Part shown: positions 37,701-48,572 of the stretch, one piece after another
How the letters are laid out: each line of letters opens with the position of its first letter
How positions within the stretch are numbered: the first letter of the stretch is position 1
NCBI RefSeq assembly: GCF_014529535.1
Contig: NW_023503373.1
Coordinates: forward strand, 3,100,001 to 3,164,000
From: Bradysia coprophila
Lineage: Eukaryota; Arthropoda; Insecta; Diptera; Sciaridae
Length of the DNA: 64,000 bases
Reading direction: 5' to 3'
Translations under genes and position numbers: made by a program
Notes under the pieces: generated by a model
Seen by the model: only the letters and a program-made list of their open reading frames with translations
The model's database searches: none
Told to the model about the DNA's origin: nothing

Positions 37701-40700
37701 AGCTGAAAGACAGCTGAAGCAAATTAATGCTGCAATTTCACTGCTTCTAATTGTAGTTTGTTGGGGGCTCTTTGGTATTTAGTTAAGTTGAATTCAATGA
37801 AATTGCGAAATTGAAGAAAACAGATTGAGTTCTTAAACCAAATATTGTAGGTTTGACAGTAAATCACGCAGGTCTCCCCGTAGGGTTCTCTGATGATACC
37901 TTTTGATAGAACTTTTCTAAAACTTGATATTGAAATTCCTTTTTATAAAAATCACGCAAGTCTTACCAATTTGATTGAATTATTCACTCTTACGCCATTC
38001 GAATGGATTGGTATACGTAGAAGATTTTGAAAAATTTGATGCGATCCACTGAGTGAATTCGTCATTTACGTCGCCTAAGTACAATGTATCAACTGGACGT
38101 ATTTTTTGAACCAGTAAAATAATGGATTTGCAAGGACTTTTGCACTAAGGTATGATTCCTTTGTTAAAACGTTGTATGCAGGGCCGGACTGGCCTATAAA
38201 AACCCTTTGAGCATTGTGTGAAGAGTCCAAGGAAGAGTCTTTCATTGTCCTTCATTTCGACAAAAAGAAAAATCCATTCGGCCTCATGGAGTTCGGAGCT
38301 GGTTGTGTTGCAGACCTCGGCTTCACCTCTCACGTCTTCATAAAATTCTTTCATCTATAGGTTTCCTACTATTTCCAATCTTTTCAGGACGTTTGATGCA
38401 GACCCGTATCTAAATTTGATCCTTGTGTTATTGAGCGCCGATTCTCACTTTATGTTCCGATACCTCACCATTAGAACTTCTCTATTGATCAAAATTTGAT
38501 TTGTTCCTTTGCAGGTCATGTGTCGCATTTGCTGGCAAAAAGCGAATTCTTGGCGTTGCGGCCAAAAATCAACAGGTCACAAATATGAAAAATACAATCA
38601 GTGACTTCAAACGATTGCTCGGCCGAAAATTCAACGATCCACAAGTGGAGCTCGAATCAAAGTTCATACCATACCGATTGGAACCGAGACCGGACGGTGG
38701 CGTCGGTATTCGCGTCAACTATTTGGATGAGGAGCAAGTTTTCTCGCCGGAACAATTGACCGCAATGCTCTTCACTAAACTAAAAGAGACGTCCGAAACA
38801 GCACTGCAGGCCCAAGTCAACGATTGTGTGATTGCTTGCCCAATATTCTTTACAAATGCTGAACGTCAGGCACTATTGAATGCTGCGAACATTGCCGATT
38901 TGAATGTGTTACGTTTGATTAACGAGACCACTGCCGTTGCCTTGTCATACGGCTTTTACAAACAGGATCTGCCCGCTGCGGATGAGAAACCGCGAAATGT
39001 TATTTTCGTCGATTTCGGCAATGCATCGTTGCAAGTGTCAGCTGTGGCCTTTAACAAGGGAAAACTAAAAATGATTTGTAGTGCCTGGGATCAAATTGGA
39101 GGACGTGATTTTGATGCTATCTTGGCGGATAAGTTTGCGCAAGATTTTCAAGTCAAATACAAAATTAACGCTAAGACAAACCCGCGAGCTTATTTGCGAT
39201 TACTGAGCGAAGTAGAGAAAATAAAGAAACAAATGTCGGCGAACAGCACGAAGCTACCACTGAACATTGAATGTTTTATGGAGGAAATTGATGTTCATTC
39301 CAGTATGGCTCGTTCGGAAATGGAAGAACTTTGTGCGCATCTACTGAAACGCACCGAGCAAACATTCATGAAATGTTTTTCAGATTCAAGTAAGTTGCTC
39401 TCTTTGTTGTCCCAACTTGTTCCAACGCTTAAAACAAGTGTTTCCGATTCTAATTTTCGTTTCGTTTTCCTTTCCAAAGAATTGTCACCAGAGGACATCT
39501 ACTCTGTCGAAGTAGTGGGTGGCAGCACTCGCATTCCAGCTGTTAAGGCATTGATCGAACAAATATTTCACAAGCCCGTTAACACAACATTGAACCAAGA
39601 TGAAGCCGTTTCACGCGGTGCTGCATTACAGTGTGCAATTTTGTCACCGAAAGTGCGTGCACGTGAATTCAGTGTCGTCGACATTCAAAACTATCCCGTT
39701 AACATTAGCTGGGACGGTGAAAGTGGTCAAAGTGGTGAAATGGAAGTATTTTCTGCATTCCATGCTGCGCCGTTTAGCCGCCTGCTGACATTATATCGAC
39801 GAGAACCATTCAATATGCAAATTACCTATTCGGATCCGGCCACATTTCCCGATCCTGTCGTAGGTGAGTAATTCAAAAAATGGAGACCCGCCAATGTATT
39901 CGTTATGTAAACGGAGCCGATGAGTAAAATCGATCTAAAATCGTAGGTCGTTGGCACGTTAAAGATGTGAAACCGAATGCTGCTGGCGAATCTCAAGAAG
40001 TCAAAGTCAAAGTTCGCATCGATCACAATGGCATTCTATTCATTTCGAGTGCATCAATGGTGGAGAAAAGAGAAACTGAAGCTGAAAATGGAGCTAATGA
40101 GCAGAATGACGCTACTGGCGAACAAATGGATTGTCAAGAGGTGAGAAATTGTTTCGTGTAAATTTTCGGTTTCGTTTTTTTTTTGCGCAGCTTCTAGGCA
40201 ACGTTCATTGATCGCTTATTTTCTTATCGTTTCTATCTATCGTAAAATGACTGCTACCATTTCTAAACTAACACCTCTATCTTTCTCTCTGTCTCGAATG
40301 GACAGTCATTTTTCATTTTGAACATAATTTTAGTCTTTTGAAGCATCTTTCCACTTCCACATTTTTTTTTGAAACAGGAAGAATATCGGTACGACAATAA
40401 CAGTAATCAACAGAATATAGCTGACTCTCCGACGGCACCAGGGTGGGCTCAGCGGGTTAAGGGATGGTTTTCTTCGGTACGTCAATCCGTGTTGGTTTTC
40501 ATGATTTCAATTAGCCCTCACCATCGACCGCTTGCCTGCCCTGCTCCACAGTGCCATTTTAATTTCATTTCATTTTTTTTGGTTTTGTATTCCCATTATA
40601 GTTTGCTGTGCTGTTGCTTTTAGTTATATATCCGCACTAGTTGTCACACCTTCCCACTTTTTATTTTTGCCATATCGAAACTGCTTCTCATTTGTAATGA

Positions 40701-41789
40701 AATTTATGCCACGAATGGCGGATGGGATGAAAGTTTTGCAGTTTCGTTTCCGGTTTATTTTTCTGTTTCTTCACATTTCATTTCACTTTTTTTTAGTTTT
40801 GCTTTTAGACGATGTTAGTTGATGGCATGGCATATGTGGAGATTCTTTTTCGTATTTTCCGAAGAAGATGGGTAGGCAGCAGTTTAGTTCGAAGAATTTC
40901 AGATGTTTTCTATGTTTACAGGGAACAAATGACGATCCCAAAAACAAGGAAAAGAAAAAGAAGGCCGCCGTCAAGATGATTGACCTTGCATTGGAAGCGA
41001 AGACACATGGCTTCACGATCGACGAATTACGTAAATACCACGAAGAGGAGGTAAATTTCAATTTATTTTAACTATTCGGTCCGACAATGATTAACAACTC
41101 ATCGTTCTTTCCAGTCTCGAATGATACAAAACGATCGCCAAGAAAAGGAGCGTGTCGATGCACGCAATGCATTGGAAGAATTCATCTACGATATGCGTGA
41201 CAAACTGGCCGAGGAGGGTGTTCTGTCCTCATTTGTCGTTGACAATGATCGTCAAGGTATCTGCTCGCAGCTGAACGAATTGGAAAATTGGCTGTATGAA
41301 GAAGGAGAAGATTGTGATCGTGACACATACCGCAACAAATTAGATCATTTACAAGGATTAACCGATCCGATAAAAGCCCGTAGTTTGGAATTCGAATATC
41401 AACCGCGTGATTTTGACGAATTAGGTCATTGCATACAAATGGCACGCAAAGCTGTCCTAGAGTATCGTGAGGGTGCAACGAAATACAATCATTTGACGGA
41501 AACGGAAATACTAAATCTATCCGAATCGGCTGACCGAGCACAAAAATGGCACGACGACCAAATAGGCAAATTTCAGCGATCGCCGAAAACGGTCGACCTG
41601 CCCGTCAAATCATCAGAGATTCGTCACGAAATTCATACGCTAAGTCAATGCATGAATTCTGTATTGAATCGACCAAAACCAAAACCACCAACTCCACCAG
41701 CGGATCAACCAGCTGCCGATAACAAACAGGCTAAAGATGAACCAACAGCCGAACCGACACTAAGCGAAGATAAAATGGAAGTTGAGTAA
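34758..41789 (+). CDS. Hsc70Cb: Hsp110-class chaperone Hsc70Cb (7 exons, 820 aa)
   Basis: Exons are 34758-34864, 38515-39389, 39480-39863, 39947-40140, 40378-40476, 40922-41050 and 41115-41789. All phases agree, giving 820 aa. The product is the cytosolic Hsp110/HSPA4-type nucleotide-exchange factor for Hsc70, acting in protein folding and disaggregation. The ATPase domain carries GIDFGNES near residue 5, the second phosphate loop FVDFGN near 202 and the adenosine motif [12 protein letters not shown] near 341. The substrate-binding beta region (RWHVKDVKP) is followed by an acidic linker, a helical domain with [11 protein letters not shown], and a C-terminal tail ending KMEVE. The first intron is 3.65 kb. 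The 90-nt intron 39390-39479 has no stop, so the unspliced frame reads through it. Exon 40378-40476 lies in the acidic linker, is a multiple of three and could be a cassette exon. Confidence 0.95.
36131..36290. repeat. 86-bp tandem duplication
   Basis: AGAGCGAGA...ACCGAAGAC begins copies at 36131 and 36217. Both continue through TTATTATAACTTGCCT and end in a CTCTTTC block, with about 15 percent divergence. The flanks TGTTATGATC and CATCATAACA are roughly inverted, hinting at a mobile origin. Confidence 0.6.
37556..37743. mobile_element. 188-bp palindromic MITE
   Basis: Arms of about 50 bp, CAGTGAAATTTCAGCAT... and its inverted counterpart ...ATGCTGCAATTTCACTG, enclose a second inner palindrome (TTTATACGGTT / AACCGTATAAA) with a CACGCGCGTG-like centre. 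The whole unit could fold into one long hairpin. It lies in the Hsc70Cb intron and has no coding content. Confidence 0.65.
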
Positions 41790-42529
41790 CATGGTGAAAA
41801 AATGTTGTCGTGTTGTCGAAAGAAAGAATAGAGAAAGTGTGTGCGTGCGATTGCGTGTGTGTGTGTATATGGAGTTTATCATCAAGTGAATTCAACGTAA
41901 AATTTGAAATCAAAAGTATGTAAGAAGAAGCCCAACCATTCTGCTACCCATTGTTATAACATTTAACATCTCGAAATTCTAATTTGGTTTTATATATAAA
42001 AGGCCGTCAAATAATTTGGTTTTCCTTTCCTCTTCGTTAACATGAATCTTTTTTGGGTCTAATTTTCGATGAATATTTCCAATTGTAACAAATTAAAAGA
42101 AAAAAACTTTTTTTTTAACTTAAGCGAAGCATTAATGCTTGTTCAAAATTAGATCGGAAAAAGTCTGCACAAAAAATTAAATTCAAATTTATCTGCGCGC
42201 TTTATCAGTTGAAATCATTAAAATCATGAGAATAAAACAAGAATTTAATTGAAGTTTTGAATTTATTATATAAATAACAAGCACCGACAACACACCACTC
42301 TTCTGAAATTATAGGATATATTTATATCAGTTCTAAGTTTAGTGAATGAAATGTTATTTAAAAAAAATGATCCCCCCAGCTAAGAATTGAATTATTATTG
42401 TACATACCAAGCGTAAATCAGAGATTGCGATCGTCAACGCTTTTAATGCCGACCATAATTTTCGTCCGATTTTGTTTTCACTTCCAATGATTTTGTTATT
42501 TAATCCGAACCACACTCATTTACATTCAT
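41790..42529. other. Hsc70Cb 3' region and intergenic DNA
   Basis: Contains the 3'-UTR of Hsc70Cb, including a GT-rich run near 41850. No further gene is seen before the hAT-type element. Confidence 0.4.
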
Positions 42530-42664
42530 CAGGGTCGGACTGGCTTCCCAACGGCCTTTCGGGCAATGCTGTCAAGCGGCATGTTAAATCTGATTTTTGA
42601 AATTTAGAAAAGTTTGGAGTAGCGGCCCTTCGGGCGATGCCCAGTATGGCCAGTCTGAAACCTG
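42530..42664. mobile_element. Non-autonomous hAT-type element with 8-bp target duplication
   Basis: Ends CAGGGTCGGACTGGC and GCCAGTCTGAAACCTG form an imperfect terminal inverted repeat. The flanking 8-mers ACATTCAT (42522-42529) and ACATCCAT (42665-42672) match at 7 of 8 positions, the target duplication length of hAT elements. It is 135 bp with no transposase. Confidence 0.7.
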
Positions 42665-43522
42665 ACATCCATACGAAGTAAGAGAATTTTTAATGATTTA
42701 ATTCCGTAGCCTTAAAACGGTATTGTATGCAAAGAAAATTGACCGGTCGTTCAACCTCATTTCATTATTGTTTTTCAATTTTCCGAAGCTGTCAGTGTTG
42801 TTCACTCAGCTCGTATTGTTATTCGAATGAAGTTCGAAATTCAAGTCTGAGATAAAAATTTCGAATTTTCACCTAAAAACTATACTTGCCATCATCAGCT
42901 TTGCAATCATTTCCACTTTATATTCAGTTGTTCGTCCATTTTAATTTTTATTGAATCTAATTCATTAAAAGATCTAATGCCCAATTAATTGGTAAGTTTT
43001 GTTTATATTGCTGCCCTCCCCCCCGATAATTCATCACCAATTCCATTACCATTTTATTCGATAAGTCAAAATTGATAAAAATAAATAAATTTGTTACGCG
43101 CCACACAGATAAGAAGGATCGCAATTTCTGGTTCGTGAACAAATTATGCTGAGTTTACAATTTCAGACAAACATTTTTTTCCCTTCTTTACATTTAATTA
43201 ACACGATAACAGAATGTTTTTTTTTCTCTTAAATTAAATTAAATTTCACCATTATTTAAGCATTTCAAATTTTGAGTTTTTAAGAATTAAAACCAAGTAC
43301 ATTCAATGGCGAAACATTGGCGTTTTATTTAGAAGTGAGGTGTCCAGCAAAGTGCTTGCAAATGATAAGCGATTACGTGTATAATAAGATAATCTACACC
43401 AATCATATCTACTAGACCGGGAGCCTTTGCGTACATTCACAGAAGACTACTATTTGAAACCGATGTCATGTCATGTTTTTACACAACCAAGGAAAGATAC
43501 GATTGTACCACAATTTTTATTT

Positions 43523-43859
43523 CGAACGTAAAGTGTCCTAAAGATAATAAGTTTAGTTACACAGTAGTCACACAGCCGTTATCAGCCGTCACACGATAGA
43601 AAATATAAGTTTGTGTCGAAATGAAAGTATCTGTTCCAACTGACTACAACAAGCTAAATTTCCTCAAGTCAGTCGTCCACAACAGATACATAAGTAAATA
43701 TTACTTGCTAGCATCACAAACTACATAAGAGGGTTTCTTTTGAAAAACAGCCTACCAAAATCGGACGCATTTTCCAGCAAATCATATGTGCCCAGAACGG
43801 ACTTCGACAAACATTAATCCACAAATTTCAATCAGCTATCGTCAATTTGCCGAAACGAT
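43523..43859. repeat. 337-bp direct repeat, left copy
   Basis: Almost identical (one substitution noticed) to 44703-45039. The two copies flank the pickpocket fragment 43860-44702 exactly. Confidence 0.85.
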
Positions 43860-44702
43860 TAATTTTCTTGGACGTTTCAACTGTATCGGAGTCCTCCAAT
43901 AAATCCATTTCTGCCTCAATGTAACAATTCACCTTAGCTATGCCACAAATTGGCGTTGTTCTGTCGTGAGGCATTGAAAATTTTACGCATACACAAAATC
44001 CCAGTGTGTAATTGGCCAAGCATTCCATTTCACAATTTCGTTTACTGTACGTTCTCATGTAGCGCAGTCTGCGTTCAAAGTTGAAGAAACATTGTCGCCT
44101 GATAAGAAAGGATCGGGAAAAATGATTAGAAGATCGAATAATGGTCAATTAGTCTAGGGGCTATAGAATAACTCGTGTCCATGAAAGGTGCAGAGAATGT
44201 GTTGATTCTGAGATTTTTTTCAAGAAAAATGTGGGCCACCCTGTATTCATAAGTGGTAAAACACCTAATTTGTACAGAATTTCTCGATGAGCAAACTCGC
44301 AGTGACTAAGATCTCTCTGATACAAAAGTTCATGAAGAAATTTCGAAGAAGCGTATGAAATTGCACTTTTTTACAAATTTTCACTTTTGACCGATTTTGT
44401 GGCCCACCCCGTAATTTCTACAGAATTTTCGTCTTCGGAGTCCTATAATATCCTATAATATTGCCGAAGAATTTTTTTTTCTATCTGCCGAACCGTCGAA
44501 CGTCATGTCCAAAAAACCGAAAACTGAAGAAAAACAGAATTTGGGCCAAAAACTACCCGATTACTCGAAAACTGCCGGGAGTTCAGCTTGGCACCAGAAT
44601 CAATCAACACATTCTCTGCACCTTTCATGGACACGGGTTGTTCTATGGCCCCTCGACTAAATAACGAAACCTTTTAGGATGTAAGCCAGTAAGAGATTTT
44701 GT
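43860..44702 (-). pseudogene. Truncated pickpocket fragment (exon 5, intron 4, end of exon 4)
   Basis: This 843-bp block matches about 49044-49878 of the complete channel gene in the same unit. It includes most of exon 5 (43860-44098), the whole fourth intron with its inverted-repeat element, and the last bases of exon 4. Because the intron is retained, the copy arose at the DNA level rather than by retroposition. A GFCGC segment of the parent reads GFCVC here. It cannot encode a channel. Confidence 0.85.
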
Positions 44703-45039
44703 CGAACGTAAAGTGTCCTAAAGATAATAAGTTTAGTTACACAGTAGTCACACAGCCGTTATCAGCCGTCACACGATAGAAAATATAAGTTTGTGTCGAA
44801 ATGAAAGTATCTGTTCCAACTGACTACAACAAGCTAACTTTCCTCAAGTCAGTCGTCCACAACAGATACATAAGTAAATATTACTTGCTAGCATCACAAA
44901 CTACATAAGAGGGTTTCTTTTGAAAAACAGCCTACCAAAATCGGACGCATTTTCCAGCAAATCATATGTGCCCAGAACGGACTTCGACAAACATTAATCC
45001 ACAAATTTCAATCAGCTATCGTCAATTTGCCGAAACGAT
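44703..45039. repeat. 337-bp direct repeat, right copy
   Basis: Right-hand partner of 43523-43859. Its last ~53 bp are also the beginning of the large foldback repeat. Confidence 0.85.
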
Positions 45040-45812
45040 CAATCGCACTCCTCAAGAGACAAGAGAATCTTGCGAAGTTCCCTATTATGACAAATTGAGG
45101 ATTCCATTTTTGCCCGGGCTTTCATTTATGAGGGATTCTTTTGAAAAACCGCCTACCGAAATCGGACGCATTTTCCAGTGGACTTTTTCATATGTGCCTA
45201 GAACGTACTTCGACCCTAGAAGCCAAAACCACTTTCAAAAAAATTCTTAGAATCTTGTGGGGCTAGTGAAAGGTGATCAAAAACCGAAAATTTGAATTTT
45301 TCTTAAACACTTTTCTCAAGTTACACGAGCCGTACAGGGGTCGTGTGGGTGAAAACTGTAACTGCACATATTTCAGTGTGGATGAATTTCAAAACCAATA
45401 AGTCCCTATTCGGATCAATAGTACATGCGATTACCTTTCTAATTACACCCACACAAGTTCGTACGGCTCGTATAACTGGATAAATTTTTGTAAGAAAAGT
45501 GCAAGTTTTCGGGTTTTTATCACTTTTGACTAGCCCTCACAAGCTTCGACGAAATTTTTTGAAAGTGGTTTTGGCTTCTATTGTCGAAGCCCGTTCTAGG
45601 CACATATGAAAAGGTCCACAGGAAAATGCGTCCCATTTCGTTAGGCTGTTTTTCAAAAGAATCCCTCATAAACGAAAGCCCGGGTGAAAATGGAATCCTC
45701 AATTTGTCATAATAGGTAACATCGCAAGATTCTATTGTCTCTTAAGGAGTAAGACTGCTCATTTTTGGCAAATTGACAATAGCTGATTGAAATTTGTGGA
45801 TATGTGTTTGTA
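44987..45812. repeat. Foldback repeat with ~390-bp inverted arms
   Basis: Arms of roughly 44987-45375 and 45425-45812 are inverted copies at an estimated 80-85 percent identity, separated by a short spacer. Both contain CCCGGGCTTTC, TATGTGCCTAGAACG and ACGAGCCGTAC. Part of the arm (TCGGACGCATTTTCCAG...) also recurs directly at 44940-44990. No coding capacity. Confidence 0.75.
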
Positions 45813-46148
45813 GTCTGTTAAAGCGTCTAGACCATGAGACCAGGGCTTTATTCAAAAATATCAAGAACTGGCCATCGCTGAGGTTAATTTTATTATATAG
45901 AAATGGATCACAACTGATAATTCCTGGTAAAAAAACTTATACTATGTGTTCTTGTCAGAAAGTTGGATTGAAGCACTACATTAGCAGCCATTTCATTCCA
46001 TATCCAACCACGACCCATTGGCTCTGGTTCTAATTATAAAAAATTAATGCAAATTCACTCCTTAAATCCTAAAAGGTAACTTTCTCAAAGAAATTGTAAA
46101 AATTCAATTTTTTTTGGATTATTCATTAGGTTTTCTAGACTCAAAATC

Positions 46149-46155
46149 TATAAAA
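46149..46155 (+). promoter_or_regulatory. Possible TATA box of the M64 gene
   Basis: TATAAAA lies about 165 nt upstream of the start codon. It would imply a 5'-UTR of roughly 140 nt. Motif only. Confidence 0.3.
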
Positions 46156-46317
46156 CAGGCCCTGACACCAATGAATTACAAATTCTTAGGTTTAGAAGGA
46201 GATAAGGTATTACCGAAATCTCTGATTGATAAGACTAGTATGTCTCCATAAATAGAAGAGATTGATTTTTCGAGCGGTTAATTGGCTGATAGAAGACGGA
46301 GAGTTGAATAAGAAAAT

Positions 46318-48430
46318 ATGTGGAAGCTCATAATTTGGTTATTTCTGATATTTCAAGTGGTTTCAGCGTAAGTAATCGATTTTATTTAGCTCAATAAATT
46401 GAATTTAATTATCGTTTGCACCCATCAGTGCGGAAAAATCCTACTATTCGAAGTTGCGACAGAGTCGACATGGCAATTACTATAAATGTTTAATCATTGA
46501 GCACAATATTCCAACCAAATTCAAAGGATTTGAGACGACTGATTCCAAAGAGGTTAAAGTTTTCACAAAATCTGCAGTTGTATCGTCATCAGATGAATTC
46601 TTACAAAAAATTGATGACTCGATTATAGTCGAGATCTTTGCGAAAACGATTCAAGTTTTGGACAATCACATAGAATCAATTTGCAATGTTAGAGAGTTTG
46701 TGCCTGCGCTCATACACGGGAAGATGCAAGAAATTGCAGAAACCGTAGAAATCGAAAAAATTGTGTACAGTGGTGACCAACAGAATAGAATCGACGTTGT
46801 CTTCATGGGAGATGGATACACTGCTGACGAACGTGATCAATTCTTTGACGACATCCGAAGACTTACAGAAGACATGTTCAATGGAGATACTTTTCGATCG
46901 TACCTTCCTCTGTTCAATATTTGGGCAATTTACGTTGAAAGTGTTGATAGTGGAATAGGATACAATGGTGCTAAGGATACACCATTTAGACTATATAGAC
47001 AGCAAGGGCAGTTAAGAGCGATTTATACTGGCAACGCACAGTATGCTAGACAAGTAAAAATTTCTTGCTCATTCAACTACAAACAATAGATTGAAAATAC
47101 TGCGCATCTAGATTTGTCAACTGACTGGTGCTGGAGGCTGTGACTATCCTTCATTGATTGGAAACGACGACTTTTATGGTGGGCTAGGCGGCGAGTTTGT
47201 TATTTCTACGAAATCGGAACGTACCGGAACGGTTGTACTCAGACATGAAATGGGTAAAATAGGCAGCCCTAACAAATGGGACAAATTTGCAGATGCTTTT
47301 TTTGATCTTTTTAAGGTCATAATTTCGTTAATGTCGGGGAGGAGTACGATAATGGATCATCCTATCGTGGTGTTAATTCTGCAGCCAATTTAACTCTCGT
47401 CACCACTAAGTGGGGTCATTGGTTGACCGATCGAAATGTGCGAGAGGAAAGAGCAATATACAGACTATTACAGTATCCGTGGGCAGATCTAGCATCTGGC
47501 CCTCAATCATTTAATTTTACTTCTGATGGTCAATACTCTCGATGGTATCTCGATGTATCGGTAAGTGCAGCTGGCGAGGCGGATTCTCTTGAATTTGTTC
47601 TTGACGGTGAAATTCTACCTTGGGAATCGCGTGGTAGTGATGACAGAGAATTCTACAGTTGGTTGAACGATGCGGGATTCTCGGAAGGTATTATCACTTT
47701 TCTTAATCAAAATAGTACTTAATGGTATGGTACTCAAGGTGAACATACATTTTCGGTTCGCTCTAAAACCGCATCTACCAACCCTGCCATTCCAAGAATG
47801 ATCTGTTCGGTAAGACTATATGAGTTTGGCAACGAAGATGAGTTCCATATTGACAATAGCGTGGTATCTGCATACCCTACTTGGGATGTAAGCAGACGAG
47901 TAACTTATCGCCCAACTAATGCAGGATGTCTAATGAGGAATATGACTCACAACGAATTTTGTTCTGTATGCAAGGAGGGAATGTGGTACCAATTTTTCCA
48001 GAGAATTTCTCTAATTGGTGCGAATTCAGTTCATAAATTATCCATGACGTGGGTCTCATGCATATTTTCTCACTTTTTAGATGATGTCACAGTGAGTAAA
48101 ATATCGAATCCTGATAAGACAAAACGTGTCGAAGTCAACACGTTGAAATTGGCACATTTGCGAGCACCTGGAAATGAAGTGGAAGGCGAGATTTTGGAAA
48201 TTCGTTGGTTTTATGGTGGACAGCAACGGCCGGAATTCGATGATCAGTTTGTGATCGATGCTGAGGGAGGTACCTGGTCGGTGTCTGTGCATTTCATTAC
48301 CCCAGAAGTCAGATATGATCCCAACGCGCTGTTGCATGATTCAGAAACATTTACTGTAACATTCCCAGTTAATTCAACAATGTCAAGTCTTCCTTCTGCG
48401 ACTGATAATGCAAAACATTTATTGATCTAA
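46318..48430 (+). CDS. Secreted peptidase M64 ('IgA peptidase' family), 605 aa, 6 exons
   Basis: Exons 46318-46367, 46429-47053, 47112-47253, 47316-47687, 47739-48017 and 48081-48430 sum to 1818 nt in consistent phases. A signal peptide (MWKLIIWLFLIFQVVSA) is followed by an N-terminal domain to about residue 150 and then a zinc-peptidase domain with VVFMGDGYTADERDQFFDD. The active site is HEMGH at 270-274 followed by NFVNVGEEYD, the M64 signature; this motif is formed only by splicing across the intron at 47254-47315. The C-terminal third is a beta-rich region. An apparent in-frame TAA near 47720 lies inside a 51-nt intron. Function: a secreted metallopeptidase whose substrate in an insect is unknown. 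The family is mainly bacterial and fungal, so horizontal origin is possible but untested. It is convergent with the pickpocket gene, stops 142 bp apart. Confidence 0.88.
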
Positions 48431-48572
48431 ATTAAAATTGGGTGTAAATTTACAATTCAAATTTTATTTCGAACGAGTGCCAAAAGTCAAATCTACTGAA
48501 CACACAAATACCTTCCCTAGAAAAGATTTTTTTTTTTTAATTACCAAATTTTAACGAGATTGAAAAGTTGGA

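Larger units (their letters stand above)
34865..38514 (+). other. First intron of Hsc70Cb (3.65 kb)
   Basis: Donor GTAAGT and acceptor TTTGCAG bound the intron. It holds a tandem duplication at 36131-36290, a palindromic element at 37556-37743, short hairpins near 36720-36850, and a CAGGGCCGGACTGGCC terminus at 38179-38194 that matches the ends of the hAT-type element at 42530. No nested gene is supported. Confidence 0.7.

Noticed and set aside
38145-38354. 69-codon minus-strand ORF before Hsc70Cb exon 2
   Set aside because: It lies in the intron, overlaps a hAT-type terminus and has no supporting features.
45520-45702. Short ORFs on both strands of the foldback repeat
   Set aside because: They are mirror images of one another created by the inverted arms and show no conserved domain.
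47316-47738. In-frame TAA in the M64 gene suggesting a pseudogene
   Set aside because: The stop lies in a 51-nt intron (47688-47738) with donor GTATTA and acceptor CTCAAG; removing it keeps phase and joins GFSEG to EHTFSVRS.
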